Assembly (NCBI RefSeq): GCF_000006405.1
Contig: NW_003200768.1
Span: 310,039-374,038, forward strand
Direction: 5' to 3'
Origin: Perkinsus marinus ATCC 50983
Taxonomy: Eukaryota; Perkinsozoa; Perkinsida; Perkinsidae
DNA length: 64,000 bases
Under the pieces are notes generated by a model. That model was given only the letters and a program-made list of their open reading frames with translations, had not been told where the DNA came from and made no database searches. The position numbers and the translations under genes were made by a program. Of the stretch, positions 44,185-55,123 are shown in pieces; position 1 is the first letter of the stretch; each line of letters starts with the position of its first letter.

Positions 44185-44500
44185 CTTGCTGTGGCATAGC
44201 TGCCCCACCACTGGTAGGCCATCAAGAGAGGTTGATTATACTGAGGCGTATCTCGGAGTGGCATAGCTGCCCCACCCGAATGAATTGAGTATACTGAAGC
44301 GTATCTCGGAGTGGCATAGCTGCCCCACCCGGACGAATTGAGTATACTGAGGCGTATCTCGGAGTGGCATAGCTGCCCCACCCGAATGAATTGAGTATAC
44401 TGAAGCGTATCTCGGAGTGGCATAGCTGCCCCACCCGGACGAATTGAGTACACTGAGGCGTATCTTGGAGTGGCATAGCTGCCCCACCCGGATGAATCAA
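44185..44500. repeat. 53-bp tandem satellite, five units plus one degenerate
   Basis: The core GTGGCATAGCTGCCCCACC starts at 44258, 44311, 44364, 44417 and 44470, an exact 53-bp spacing, with a diverged start at 44191. Units alternate between CCCGAATGAATTG and CCCGGACGAATTG variants. It lies just upstream of the glycosyltransferase-like gene. The same core occurs at 11.3 kb. Confidence 0.92.
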
Positions 44501-45315
44501 TTATACTACACCATATAGCAGAACCTCAGCGTAGTCCACTCGCACAATCGTATCATCCTCTCACACACGTGTAAACTCGAGATGAGCGTAGAGCGGAACC
44601 TTTAGATTAGCGGGTAGACTAGCTATACCTTGCACGCATACGCAATCGTGTGATTGCGCTGACTCTACAGTGTCGAATCCATACATATCTGCCTCGCATG
44701 AGTATATTGAACTAAGTAGCGAGATAAGTCTCGGAAAGATGTACGGTCGGGTGATCACTAGAAGATCGACACAACTTAAAAATGAGAAGAGAATAAGTAA
44801 TGAACGAAGAACGATGCTGTTGTTGTTAATGACCCTGCAATCATCGTATTTTAATTGAAAAGACAGGTCAATTAACAACAGCGTTGTCAATCGACCTGTA
44901 ATGACAACCCGTCATGATCCTCACGATGTAGAATACACTACCCCGCGATTAACAGCACTGCATGCACACCCGTTTATCGGCACGTATGCGTAGGACAAAA
45001 CTGTGAAGAGAATGGGAAAATCCAAGTGTTCAAGATGAATGAGGTCTACAACAGCATTGGACGCTAGAGACTCGGAAACGCGCTAAACCTAATGAGCTGC
45101 ATACGACAATATACTCTACGAGAGACAACTATTTCGACTCACGACCATTACAGCTTTAACAGCACGTTCTTTCGCCGGAGACTCCTTTGGAAGGACTTGT
45201 TTTTACCCTCAACCTTATCATCCACGTGTCTACCCGGTAGACTCTACCGATTGCTGATAACACTGCCAGATGTAAGCTGCGTTCATGCCGTAGCTCTCGG
45301 ACAATCACAACTCAG
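44501..45315. other. No secure gene; 5' region of nicotinamidase 1
   Basis: A first exon for nicotinamidase 1 should lie here. A frame running from 45092 into the catalytic exon exists but has no convincing signal peptide or homology upstream of 45316. Confidence 0.4.
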
Positions 45316-46392
45316 GACCAACACAGCATTGATAGTCGTGGATGTCCAAAATGACTTCTGCAAGGGTGGCTCCCTAGCAGTCCCGGATGGTGACGCTGTT
45401 GTCGACGTTATCAACAGCCTGAGAGAGAAGTACGAATGATCAGTCTGGTTTTCGAGATGTTGCAGGCTAATCGTTCATGGCTTACAATACTATCATCAGT
45501 TGGCATGTATTGACGTGTACCGTCGAAATCATACAGGAAGTTTATGTGCATGTTTCATGGGGTCGTTCTGTCAGATTATCTCCGGCCACATCATTAGTCT
45601 GCTTAACCCAGGATTGGCATCCTGTAGGCCATGTGAGCTTCCAATCGACACATGCATGCCAAGGGGCTGAGCTATTCAAACCATTCAAGTTACCAGACGG
45701 TACAGAACAGATGATGTGGCCCGATCATTGTGTAGGGAAGTATTACACATAGATGCTTATAAATGCGGTTGGCAATGCAGGTCCAGTGTACGAAGGGTTC
45801 ACAGTTCCACGATCGACTAGTTGTGAAGGGCACTGACAAGCTGATCAAGAAGGGAACTGATCCTAACGTAGGTCTACTTGAATTGCATTTACGGAGTTTC
45901 CTTCGTCATATCCTCACACTGAATGTCATTGATGATGTCGCATTTGCAGATGGATAGCTATTCGGCCTTCTTTGATAACGACAAGGCTCATCACACAGAT
46001 CTGGATCAAATTCTGAAGTAACTTTCACGTTTTCGCGGCATCCCGCTCAGTTCACCCCTTCAGAGCTGCCCAAATAACCCGAGTCATTATAGTCGGCCTT
46101 GCCTTCGACTACTGTGTCGGCTATACAGCCCTTGATGCTGTTGGACTGGGGTACAAAGCCATCGTGGTAGAGGACGCTACAAGGTGGGCCCTGCATCCAT
46201 CAGCCTCCCCCCTCAAACAGTCGCCTCAGACCTGTCGCACCGGACTCTGCTTCTGCTATGCGAAAACGACTACTAGACGCCGGCGTTGAACTGATGAGCT
46301 CCGGGGAGGTAGACGCGCATCCCTGGTCTGTCCTCCATAAGCAATCTTCCTCTGTGCAGGTCGAACGCGCTGCAACTAAAGAGATTGTATAA
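45316..46392 (+). CDS. Nicotinamidase (isochorismatase-like hydrolase), copy 1
   Basis: Exons read by eye: TNTALIVVDVQNDFCKGGSL (catalytic Asp) from 45316. Then LTQDWHPVGHVSF and MMWPDHC (metal-site Asp/His), next CTKGSQFHDRLVVKGTDKLI, then DSYSAFFDNDKAHHTDLDQI. Next is VIIVGLAFDYCVGYTALDA (catalytic Cys), then RLRPVAPDSASAMRKRLLDA, ending at TAA 46392. Introns are short GT-AG. The order matches PNC1-type nicotinamidases, which turn nicotinamide into nicotinate for NAD salvage. The C-terminus is longer than in copy 2 (VELMSSGEVDAHPWSVLHKQ). The first exon is not secure. Introns as well as exons are very similar to copy 2, so the duplication is recent. Confidence 0.82.
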
Positions 46393-48733
46393 TGAGTTGC
46401 TCTCTCTACGCTGTTGATATACGTTCAGTGTGATTTCAAATTTTCACAAGCGGGTGATTTGCGCTGTCAATTTTGAACCCACGAGATGATAACGCCGTTC
46501 GGGGCAATGACGATATTTGAGATCGATCCTGGTGTCGTGGTGCCGTGAATAAATGGACCTTGTCCAAAATCTCAACAGACTTACCTGTTTCTCGTAATCT
46601 ACGGGGATCTAATTGCCACCACTAAGACACTGTCTGCTGATAAGGTAGCAGAAGTAACAACAAAGTATTTTGGTTAGTTGATGATATCGACACCGTCCGC
46701 ACAAGCGTTTTGTGTTGGTCGGCCTTGTTACAGTTGTGAAAAATTATGGATTTCACAAGGGTCTTTCTGGACAGATACGAAGTTGAAAAAGAAGGCTCCA
46801 AAATGCCGCGAATAACTGTACTGTCACCATTCGATTTGAATTCACGACTGATACTGATGTCCCCTTCGGAGCTCATCGAATCGCCTTTTGTCGAATCCTT
46901 CTAGTCCCGTAATTTGGCCACTGACTTCGATCCACATTATTGTTATTTGGGTCAGTGAGCGGGCAGTAGCCAGGAGTCACTCAGTCAGGCATTGAATGTA
47001 TTTAAATTGATGTTTTTCTTTGTGACAAGGCTTAGATCACGACTGTTGTGTTAGCAGTGGGACGAGTCACTAATGATGTACCCACGATAAGGAGAGGAAT
47101 CCAAGTGGGAGTGTATATTTTCAATATTCTACATCTCGATGCATTGTCGTTATGCATCTCAATGAGCTGATTGTCCGCGATGACTATAATTCTCCGGCCC
47201 TCAGCTGCCTCGTCTTCCCTCTGTACTAAAAGGAGCACCCCTGTCAAGCCTCCGTCCACAGGATGTGACATGCTGTCCCATACCATGATGGTATTACCAT
47301 CTCTGAATGGGCTCTAACCTCGAGTTCCTGTACGAGAGATACACTACTAACTCCTATTCCTTCCCACCCATGCGGCCACTATCAACCTGTCAGACGATGG
47401 TGAGTGCCAGAGTTGATACCCAACTAGAGCCTGCTAGAGATTTGTCGATTGAGATAGCAACTCGTTGGATAACATCGAGTAGACCTGCTGCCAGAAAAAT
47501 AAGGGAATCGGCCTCAGTCGGGAAATTTCAGTTGCTGATCAGTGATCAATTCACATACGGTATGTCCCATCAGATACACTATTTTAAACCTCTCTAGAGA
47601 AGCTCGTTAGCTAGCATGTGGCAGAAAAGTTTCCAAGGGCGAATGTTCGCGGTCGGCGAATCGCGGATCTCTCCGCCAAAGGGTATTTTAGTGAGGGGGA
47701 AAGGAGGCGGCTTTCGCGAGCCGTCCGGCTTGAACGAAAACCGCAATATGAGGTTCAATTTAACCGCACTTGACCGCAATTAAGTGTGGAATCCGTTACG
47801 AGAATTGTGTAACTCGAACTTCTCGAGAATATTCAGCAACGATGTATCACACTATGTAAATGGAGTGCATTTGTGTAGCATATTATCGTCCGTATATCAC
47901 TGCCCATATTACCACCTCCTCATACATCATTTTCCATATTGAAAACACGATCAGTATGAACTGAACAACACCAACAACGTTATAACACTTGAGCCATGTA
48001 TCGAACGCAGGCCATCTACAACATTTCACGGTGGAGCGTTGGAGTCTCCAACATGAGATAGAAGCTCCAGGTAAATGGAGCGTGTGCAATCAAAGACACC
48101 AGTTGAATACAAAAATATAAAATTTTTTACGCCAGAGCGTGAGTTCGCATATACCATGGAACACGTCATGGCCATGCATTATTGTAACACTAATAGGCGA
48201 AGCTCTCAGAACCCGATTCATCGAATCAATCTCCTATCTACCGTGAAAGTGCTCCGACGATACTTGTGTGCGCGCCATACGCACGCAGCACCACGTGAAT
48301 TTGAACATTTCAAGTGAAAAGACTATTGTATATGCGTACCACTGTGTAAGCGCATAGTACAAATAAGATGAATGGTGCAAGGAAAACCAGTCTCAGTTCC
48401 TTACACTAGAAGATGAGTCAGAATGCTGGGATCACAGTGGCGCACACAGAGTGACTCAGTTAAAAGAGGTATAATGAGCAACTATAGCATATGACTACAG
48501 CGCATAACAGCTATGCATTGGCGTACTCTTGGAGTGTACGCAGACACAAGGTTCCGTATGCAAGTCGTAGTCGATGCAGCGGCGCTGCCTTCTTCCTCGC
48601 AATTCCCGGCGTGTGACATGATGGATGGTGACGCGAATCCTAACTATGCCACGCTTGTCACGTCCGCTCATATCCTCCTCTCGAAGAAATGCGTAGTCTT
48701 TCCTATTTTCTGATACTTGGCTGAATTCAGTTG
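46393..48733. other. Intergenic between nicotinamidases; no secure gene
   Basis: Short frames (84 codons at 46622-46876 minus, 84 at 47032-47286 minus with a C-terminal hydrophobic stretch, 96 at 47307-47597 plus) have no recognised motif. Confidence 0.45.
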
Positions 48734-49823
48734 ATGATCAGAATGACGATCGCCTTTAAGCTCCTCACTTTGTGCTGTTTAGCTGTCACCCCGTTCTCAA
48801 GCGTGCCCTCGCAGCAAAAGTAAATACACATTCTAACCTATTTCTGTTACAGTGCGTGTGTGAATGGCTGTTGTGATCAGGACCAATACAGCGCTGTTGA
48901 TCATTGATGTCCAGAAGGACTTCTGCAAAGGTGGCTCATTGGCAGTCCCGGATGGTGACGCTGTTGTAGACGTTATTAATGGTCTCAGAGAGAAGTAAAA
49001 ACCACCACACACCAGTTATGGGTGTGGACCCTCGGAATGGGGATGGAAGTCAATAAGATTCCTTCCATTGGGTCGTTTTGTCAGATTATCTCCGGCCACA
49101 TCATTAGTCTGCTTAACCCAGGATTGGCATCCTGTAGGCCATGTGAGCTTCCAATCGACACATGCATGCCAAGGGGCTGAGCTATTCAAACCATTTAAGT
49201 TACCGGACGGTACAGAACAGATGATGTGGCCCGACCATTGTGTAGGAAAGTATTACACATTGATGGTCATGAATGCGGCTGGCAATGCAGGTCCAGTGTA
49301 CGAAGGGTTCCCAGTTCCACGATAGACTCGTTGTGAAGGGCACGGATAAGTTCATCAAGAAGGGAACTAATGTCAGTGTAGGTTACCTTGCTGATTCGCG
49401 TTCCTGTACCATAAACTGTGGTTTATTGGCCCCCCTGAAATTATATCGTCTCTACAGGTCGACAGCTATTCGGGTTTCTTCGACAACAACAGAGTTCACC
49501 ACACGGAGTTGAACGCCATTTTGAAGTAACTTTTACGTTTTCGCGGCATCCCGCTCAGTTCACCCCTTCAGAGCTGCCCAAATAATCCGAGTCATTATAG
49601 TCGGCCTTGCCTTCGACTACTGTGTCGGCTATACAGCCCTTGATGCTGTTGGACTGGGGTACAAAGCCATCGTGGTAGAGGACGCTACAAGGTGGGCCCT
49701 GCATTCGCCAGCCCCCCCTCAAACAGTTGCCTCAGACCTGTCGCACCGGACTCTGCTTCTGCTATGCGAAAACGACTACTAGACGCCGGCGTTGAACTGG
49801 TGCACTCGAAAGACGTTATCTGA
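48734..49823 (+). CDS. Nicotinamidase (isochorismatase-like hydrolase), copy 2, with signal peptide
   Basis: A full gene model joins in phase. Exon 1, 48734-48819, encodes MIRMTIAFKLLTLCCLAVTP, a secretory signal. Exon 2, 48881-48994, holds LLIIDVQKDFCKGGSLAVPD (catalytic Asp). The next exon starts near 49086 with LVCLTQDWHPVGHVSF and ends MMWPDHC. Then come CTKGSQFHDRLVVKG, DSYSGFFDNNRVHHTELNA, and VIIVGLAFDYCVGYTALDA with the catalytic Cys. A last exon, SCLRPVAPDSASAMRKRLLD, ends KDVI and TGA at 49823. About 225 residues before signal cleavage, usual for the family. The signal peptide implies action in the secretory system or outside the cell, odd for an NAD-salvage enzyme; scavenging of host nicotinamide is a speculative reading. 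Confidence 0.86.
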
Positions 49824-50296
49824 GATGAATCATCTCAGACTCATTTGCTCTCCCATAGCAGGTCTACACAGGTTGAACATAGTTGAGCAAGAACATGACA
49901 AGCTCTTCCTCCGACCATGTTTTATCGTCCTTTCCAGTGGCTCTATTAGTTTTTCGATGTATCGGTTCAGAAAGAATTTTCCGGATCGTTCGCAGTGTTG
50001 TGTTATCAAGTCGTGCACTACAATCACACCATCGCTGAGAAAACTGTAGCATTCGCATCATATGCGTCAGTTCGACTAGGAAATAATCGCCTTGCGTTAC
50101 TATTCGTCGTCAGGGTTCGATATTCGAGTATTGCCATATACACCCCTGCACATATTCTTAGCATGTCATTGTAGCTGTTGCGGCTTCACTAGCGTCAGGG
50201 CATTGTGAAGTACCAGTCAGTATAGCATGATTCTTGTCACTATAGTAGAACTCAACAAGAAGTGTTCATCATAGTAAGGATATCACATTGGTCATG

Positions 50297-52267
50297 TTAC
50301 ACAGGTTTCAGCCCGGGCTGCATCTCACACACCCTTATCGTCTTACCAAAATCCTCCGAACTCTCGCCCATTTTCCTCAGCATCCCCACCAAATGTGGCG
50401 TGGGATCGCATAGAACTGCCTCGCACATCATACGAACCGCATCAGTTCTGTCGCTGCTAGTCTCGAGTAACTCTTTAACCCTTGAAGGCATCTCACGCAG
50501 CAAACTTTGCAAAGCTCCCTGCAGCTTCCGCTTCACCGATGCATCCACTGCTAGGACCAGCACATTCGGGTCTCCATGTTCAACTATGGCTTTCGGATAC
50601 CTCCGAATGGCGTCACCGGCCAGGCTCTCGACCTCCTTCGGGAGAGACTCCTGTTGCAACGCGAAAACTGCTGCTGGTGGAAGCTCCGTAAACAGACAGT
50701 TAATTGTATTCAGAGCGCCTTCGACGGAGCTTCTTCTCACGGGTCCGCTTTTTAGAAACAAAATGGCGAGGTCGGCCAAGCCGGCTTCGGCGAGCAAGAC
50801 CGGCACAGATCTTCGACCTTCTTGGGCAGCAGCAGCAGCAGCAGGATGAGATGCCCGGGAAAGAGCTCTCCAGTGCGCGAGCTGTTCCGAGCAAAGATCG
50901 ATGGAAGCTTCGAGGCAACGCTTGAGGTTCACGTCGTGGACAATATCAAGAGGTTCAACCAAGTCGGACATCATAGACACTACTGTCGCAGAGATATCAG
51001 TCCGGTCCAACAACTGATCGGATAGCTCAGGGAGACAGTCCGTTACGATAGCCATCAAAAGGTCGCCGGATCGACTCGCGGTGAGCATACCGCCCATCCC
51101 GGCATTCCTTACCTCGACCTTACGCTCCACGTAAATGATTTTCAAAACCTCATTGAGAAGACTACCAGAGACCCTACACAGCTCAATGGCAGCCGAGTGG
51201 TTCTTTAACCCCATCATATACACTGTCCTGCCCAATTTAGTAGGGATCGCCACCGTACCCTGTCGAACGACGTCTTTCAGACAGGGCGTGACAAGCCTCG
51301 TGTGAGTTTCCAACAAGAGACTACAGCTGGTCATATTCCCCTCACAAACTCTGCCGATCAGCTTCGCCGAAGGTTCGCCTTTGATACCCCCAAGCAACTT
51401 TTCTGCACATTCACACTGAATTTCCGGCGACATGGGAAGCGATAAAGTGAGGAGCTCAAGGTCATCAGCCTCCTGCACCGAACTCAAAATTGCCATCTGT
51501 TCTGATTCGTCCAACTCGCGGCCGAGCAGAGGTGCCACCAACGCTACCACCGTATACCAACTCTCCTTCGTCGCCATTTTAAAAATCCTTTCGGCGAGCA
51601 TCGGCGAAATCACCCGCCGTGCCTCTACCTTTGCAAAAATGAGCTCAAACACATCATGAGTTACTCTAGTTCCGGTCAGGAGATTCGAGATAGTCCCGAG
51701 GAAGGCCATTTCCGCGATGGGGACCGCACCAGAAACACCAAAAATTCGACGCAGCTCCGCACAAACTCGGGCATGATTCGCTTCGCTGAAACTGAGTAGC
51801 CATAGCCTACCCATCTCGCCCGACTCAGCGAGGACCCTTTCGACGACCTCAGGAGACGTACGAGGCTGACCCTCACAAACCACAGGGGAAAATATATTCT
51901 TTCGAGCCTGGACGTATCCAGTGTTGCGATCAATTGTCACGTAGTTCACATCAGTCGCGCTTCCACGAGAGCTACTCGAGCCAGAATTGTCAACTAGCAG
52001 ATCGAACTCTTGCTCTGACCCGTCACTGAAGAACTCGCTGGGGCTAGGGGAAATTTTCTCATCGGGTCTTATCAATTCTACCCCACCTCGGGACAGTATT
52101 ACACTATCTCCTACGAGCTCATCGTGGGCCTTTATATTAGAATGCTCATCTGTTGCAAGCCTGATACATGCCTCGCCTGTGAGGAGAACTCGGCCACCGA
52201 ACTCAGATGATGCTGCTGCTGCTGGATCGACGAGTATGCGGATGACAGTCGCCTGACGCTCCGTCAT
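50297..52267 (-). CDS. Unknown 656-residue helical protein, copy A
   Basis: Single-exon frame from MTERQATVIRILVDPAAA. No domain is recognised. Residues 1-120 are acidic with Ser runs (DNSGSSSSRGS). Residues about 130-656 are almost all helix-forming with Leu/Ala/Glu periodicity (AERIFKMATKESWYTVVALV, LSDQLLDRTDISATVVSMMS), suggesting an alpha-solenoid such as HEAT or armadillo. An Ala run sits near residue 490, one residue longer than in copy B. Differences from copy B are mainly synonymous or conservative, and the indels are whole codons, so the frame is under constraint. Confidence 0.8.
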   Translation of the reverse strand: MTERQATVIRILVDPAAAASSEFGGRVLLTGEACIRLATDEHSNIKAHDELVGDSVILSRGGVELIRPDEKISPSPSEFFSDGSEQEFDLLVDNSGSSSSRGSATDVNYVTIDRNTGYVQARKNIFSPVVCEGQPRTSPEVVERVLAESGEMGRLWLLSFSEANHARVCAELRRIFGVSGAVPIAEMAFLGTISNLLTGTRVTHDVFELIFAKVEARRVISPMLAERIFKMATKESWYTVVALVAPLLGRELDESEQMAILSSVQEADDLELLTLSLPMSPEIQCECAEKLLGGIKGEPSAKLIGRVCEGNMTSCSLLLETHTRLVTPCLKDVVRQGTVAIPTKLGRTVYMMGLKNHSAAIELCRVSGSLLNEVLKIIYVERKVEVRNAGMGGMLTASRSGDLLMAIVTDCLPELSDQLLDRTDISATVVSMMSDLVEPLDIVHDVNLKRCLEASIDLCSEQLAHWRALSRASHPAAAAAAQEGRRSVPVLLAEAGLADLAILFLKSGPVRRSSVEGALNTINCLFTELPPAAVFALQQESLPKEVESLAGDAIRRYPKAIVEHGDPNVLVLAVDASVKRKLQGALQSLLREMPSRVKELLETSSDRTDAVRMMCEAVLCDPTPHLVGMLRKMGESSEDFGKTIRVCEMQPGLKPV

Positions 52268-52531
52268 ATTGAAGGAAAACTGTTATAAAGGGGAAGCGAG
52301 GGTTGATGAAAACGCGAAAACCGCTATGGTTGATCAGTATTGAGAAGGCTTTCGAGATTCAACCCGCATGCTACATAACGAGGGGTGATGAGAGTCGTAT
52401 CTACGGTAGTCGCAAAAAGAAGAAGAAAAGTGACTTTAGATGTGTGGAGAACGATAAAGGACGATTTAATTTCCACTAGGAGAGTAGTGAGAACCGACGA
52501 GACGACCGCTGTCGGACCGACCTTCCTATGT

Positions 52532-52599
52532 GAGTAGCCACACTCCACGTCGTGGAGTGTGGCTACTCGAGTACTGGCTATCGTGGAGTCCACGATAGC
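52532..52599. other. Two adjacent perfect inverted repeats upstream of 656-residue gene
   Basis: An 18-bp-arm palindrome with a 1-nt spacer (52532-52568, arms GAGTAGCCACACTCCACG) is followed 8 bases later by an 11-bp-arm one with a 1-nt spacer (52577-52599, arms GCTATCGTGGA). They lie about 265 bases before the minus-strand ORF start at 52267. Copy B has the same pair with one mismatch in the first. Hairpins in a 5' UTR or promoter sites are possible. Confidence 0.7.
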
Positions 52600-53228
52600 A
52601 GACCAAACCGAGACACAGCTATATATTCAAAAGCAGCATCGTGAAAGGGACTTCGTAAGGGTTATCGCTGATGGCCTGCCTCGACAACTAGCTCCGATGT
52701 GGAAATCGATACTATCTACATGTCTGCAACGAGAAGGGGAGGCCGACAGTAGTGATAGATGCCCATGGGGCCTTCACTTTAGCAGTTGGTGATTATTATA
52801 AAAGTACTACCAGAAATGATGTCGCGTAGGAGTGGAGGCTCATGTGGGGATTATCCAGACATGAGAAAACGCCTCTGCGACGAGGAAACTCCAAAGGTGA
52901 ACTCAACCGAGGTGTTGGGGTAAGTAAAGGAGTAGGGGAGGGGAAGCATTTCCCTGTGTAATGTATCGGATGAAATAACAACTATGCAGAATGTCCTCTG
53001 CCTCTTCGTCAATAGTACAATAAATGATCGCATTTGGTCACCAGCAATAGTCTACTACTTACAACGACAAAAGTTACATAAACTTCACTTCTATTTGTCG
53101 GAATACAGGAACAGCAGTGAAGCGAAGACAAGTAGTACATTGGGGGTAAACTACACCGAAAACCCTTTCAATCGTTGTAGCATTGCCGACTGCCCTCTTG
53201 CAGAAGCTACATGGTATAGTACATATTC

Positions 53229-53753
53229 TTATGCGGAAAAGTCAGAGCCCCCCTCAGAGGAGCTGCCGGCCTCAGTACTCCTTTCCCAGTCACTACTACT
53301 TGAAGTCGACCTATTGCATACGCGTCTTCTACCTGGCTTGAGACGGCTTGGTAGTGGGGGCTCCTCTATCGTATCGAGCTGGAGGCAGGCCAAGACCCCG
53401 AAGGGTATCATCGAAATCTCAGATCGGCAACTTCCGACAGTTTCGGGAATTTGCCGAATTACTCGGGTGGGGTAAGGGCTATCTCGGTAGTAGTAGCATC
53501 CCTCTGTGCCGTGATTAACCCCTTTACTCGAGACTGCCCATTCAGCTTCCCTCCACAGAGCTCTGTCGTGGTCATCTAGACTTAGAAGGATCTGGTCGTG
53601 AAGTCTCTCGGTGATTCGAGTTCGACGAGAGAAATCTCGGCTGCTGTCGATCATGGAAACACTGGGGTGGTCGTAGAGAGGAGTTGTTGCAGGAGAGGTA
53701 AGGCAGTAGGGCGGAGGGGGAGGGGGTGTGGTGACACGGCGGTGACACTGCAT
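53229..53753 (-). CDS. Unknown 174-residue protein, copy A
   Basis: The frame begins MQCHRRVTTPPPPPPYCLTS. The N-terminus is Pro-rich, the middle has LHDQILLSLDDHDRALWREA and SEISMIPFGVLACLQLD, and the C-terminus is Ser-rich. No known family. Compared with copy B, indels are single whole codons (SPYPTRV versus SPYHPTRV; a Ser inserted near the end), which supports real coding. Confidence 0.65.
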   Translation of the reverse strand: MQCHRRVTTPPPPPPYCLTSPATTPLYDHPSVSMIDSSRDFSRRTRITERLHDQILLSLDDHDRALWREAEWAVSSKGVNHGTEGCYYYRDSPYPTRVIRQIPETVGSCRSEISMIPFGVLACLQLDTIEEPPLPSRLKPGRRRVCNRSTSSSSDWERSTEAGSSSEGGSDFSA

Positions 53754-54254
53754 AGTAGGAAAAGGTCAAACTGAGGGAAAGATTTTTTTGTGAATACATG
53801 GCAGAATATACAACGCCCGACGGGAACGTTCATCAACCTTCGAATGGCAGGGTAGCAGAAGCCTCATCGTAAGAGGAGGAACGATGACACTACAGTGTGA
53901 AAGGGAAGATTCGACCGGAGAAATGTCAAGTAGGCGCAGATTGCGTTATTGAGCTACTCCGACAAGTCTTGAGTTTCACTACTCTAGTAATAAAGGGCGT
54001 TGGGAATCTTAGTTGGAAATTCGGAAAAGATAAGACGATACAATTTTCCCTATCTTTAAGGTGCCTCCTAAGGAGCAGTTCCTAAGTTGTCTCTGGGGAC
54101 CCGTGAAGGTCTCCCAAGAGAGCAAGTTCACGGATAGCCGAAAGACAGATGACGGAATTTCAAGAGAAAAGCAAGACGTCAAGTCGTTGCTAAAGCAGTG
54201 ATCCAGTCTGATCACCTTCGGACCACACACCCAAGAACAGAGAAAGTTCCCCAA

Positions 54255-54291
54255 AGTGCTTGAGAATTCCTGTTGGGAACCCTCAAGCACT
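54255..54291. other. Stem-loop in 5' region of DIRS-like element
   Basis: AGTGCTTGAG and CTCAAGCACT pair as a 10-bp stem around a 17-base loop. It may belong to the element's leader. About 60 bases on there is a long pyrimidine tract (54330-54420). Confidence 0.5.
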
Positions 54292-55123
54292 CTTAGTTAG
54301 GCATCAGACGAGCTATCTTGGGTGTGACGGTGTTTATATTTTTTTTTGCCTCTTTCTTTCTTCCTTTCAGTCTTCTTGGTTCTTTCCTTTCATCCCTTTG
54401 CTTCTTTTCTTCAGGTTCATCGAATATCGTGTATGAAGTGGCAGGTTTAAGACTAATTTTTCCATCATTGTGCGGTTTCACTTAATATGTTGTGTTTTAA
54501 GCACTGACTGGGACTTGGTAGGGAACCAACGTGGCCCAGTCATGTGTCGCCCTGAAGTGGCAGGTCGAATATAGGCTGGGCTCGCTATCCCTACAGCACC
54601 GACCTATGGCGTAGGGTCCGAACCATTGGGACGTCAACGAATTGTTGATAACAATATCACATGGTCGACACCATGATTTAGTCACTCCCTCAGTGGCGGG
54701 ATGGTGGGGTAAAGAACGACAAGCGGAAGCTGTCGTGACTCTCGAGGTGGTCTCGAGTAGTAGCCCTGCCGGGATCATCCCGGCGGGATGTTAGTCTCAT
54801 CATGAGACCTGGGTTCTGTGCGTCTCTGTCTCGGGGTTAGACCAAGCTGATACCCAGAGTTGATCGGGCTAGAGTGGCTCTACGAGTTTAGGACGGCCGC
54901 CTCGCGTGGCTGACCACTCGTCGACTTGCCTCCGTGTCCGCTCAATCTCTCGTTGCCCTAGAGATAGTGACTGCGACACTGTATTCTCCATCGAGGCTCG
55001 GTGACCGAGCTGTGGACCTTAGCTTCGCGTGCCAGGCTAGGCAGAAACTCTGCCACAGAATTCAGCTAGACGAGTATTGGGTCATGCTACGATTTACGTG
55101 AGCTGGTCGCAGATTGTTTTTAT

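Larger units (their letters stand above)
50258..54102. repeat. Duplicated 3.85-kb block, copy A
   Basis: Near-identical to 59771-63640 across both genes, introns/UTRs and intergenic hairpins. The match stops at GGGGACCC (54102), where the DIRS-like element begins. The left limit of the match is set by the gap before copy B. Confidence 0.95.
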
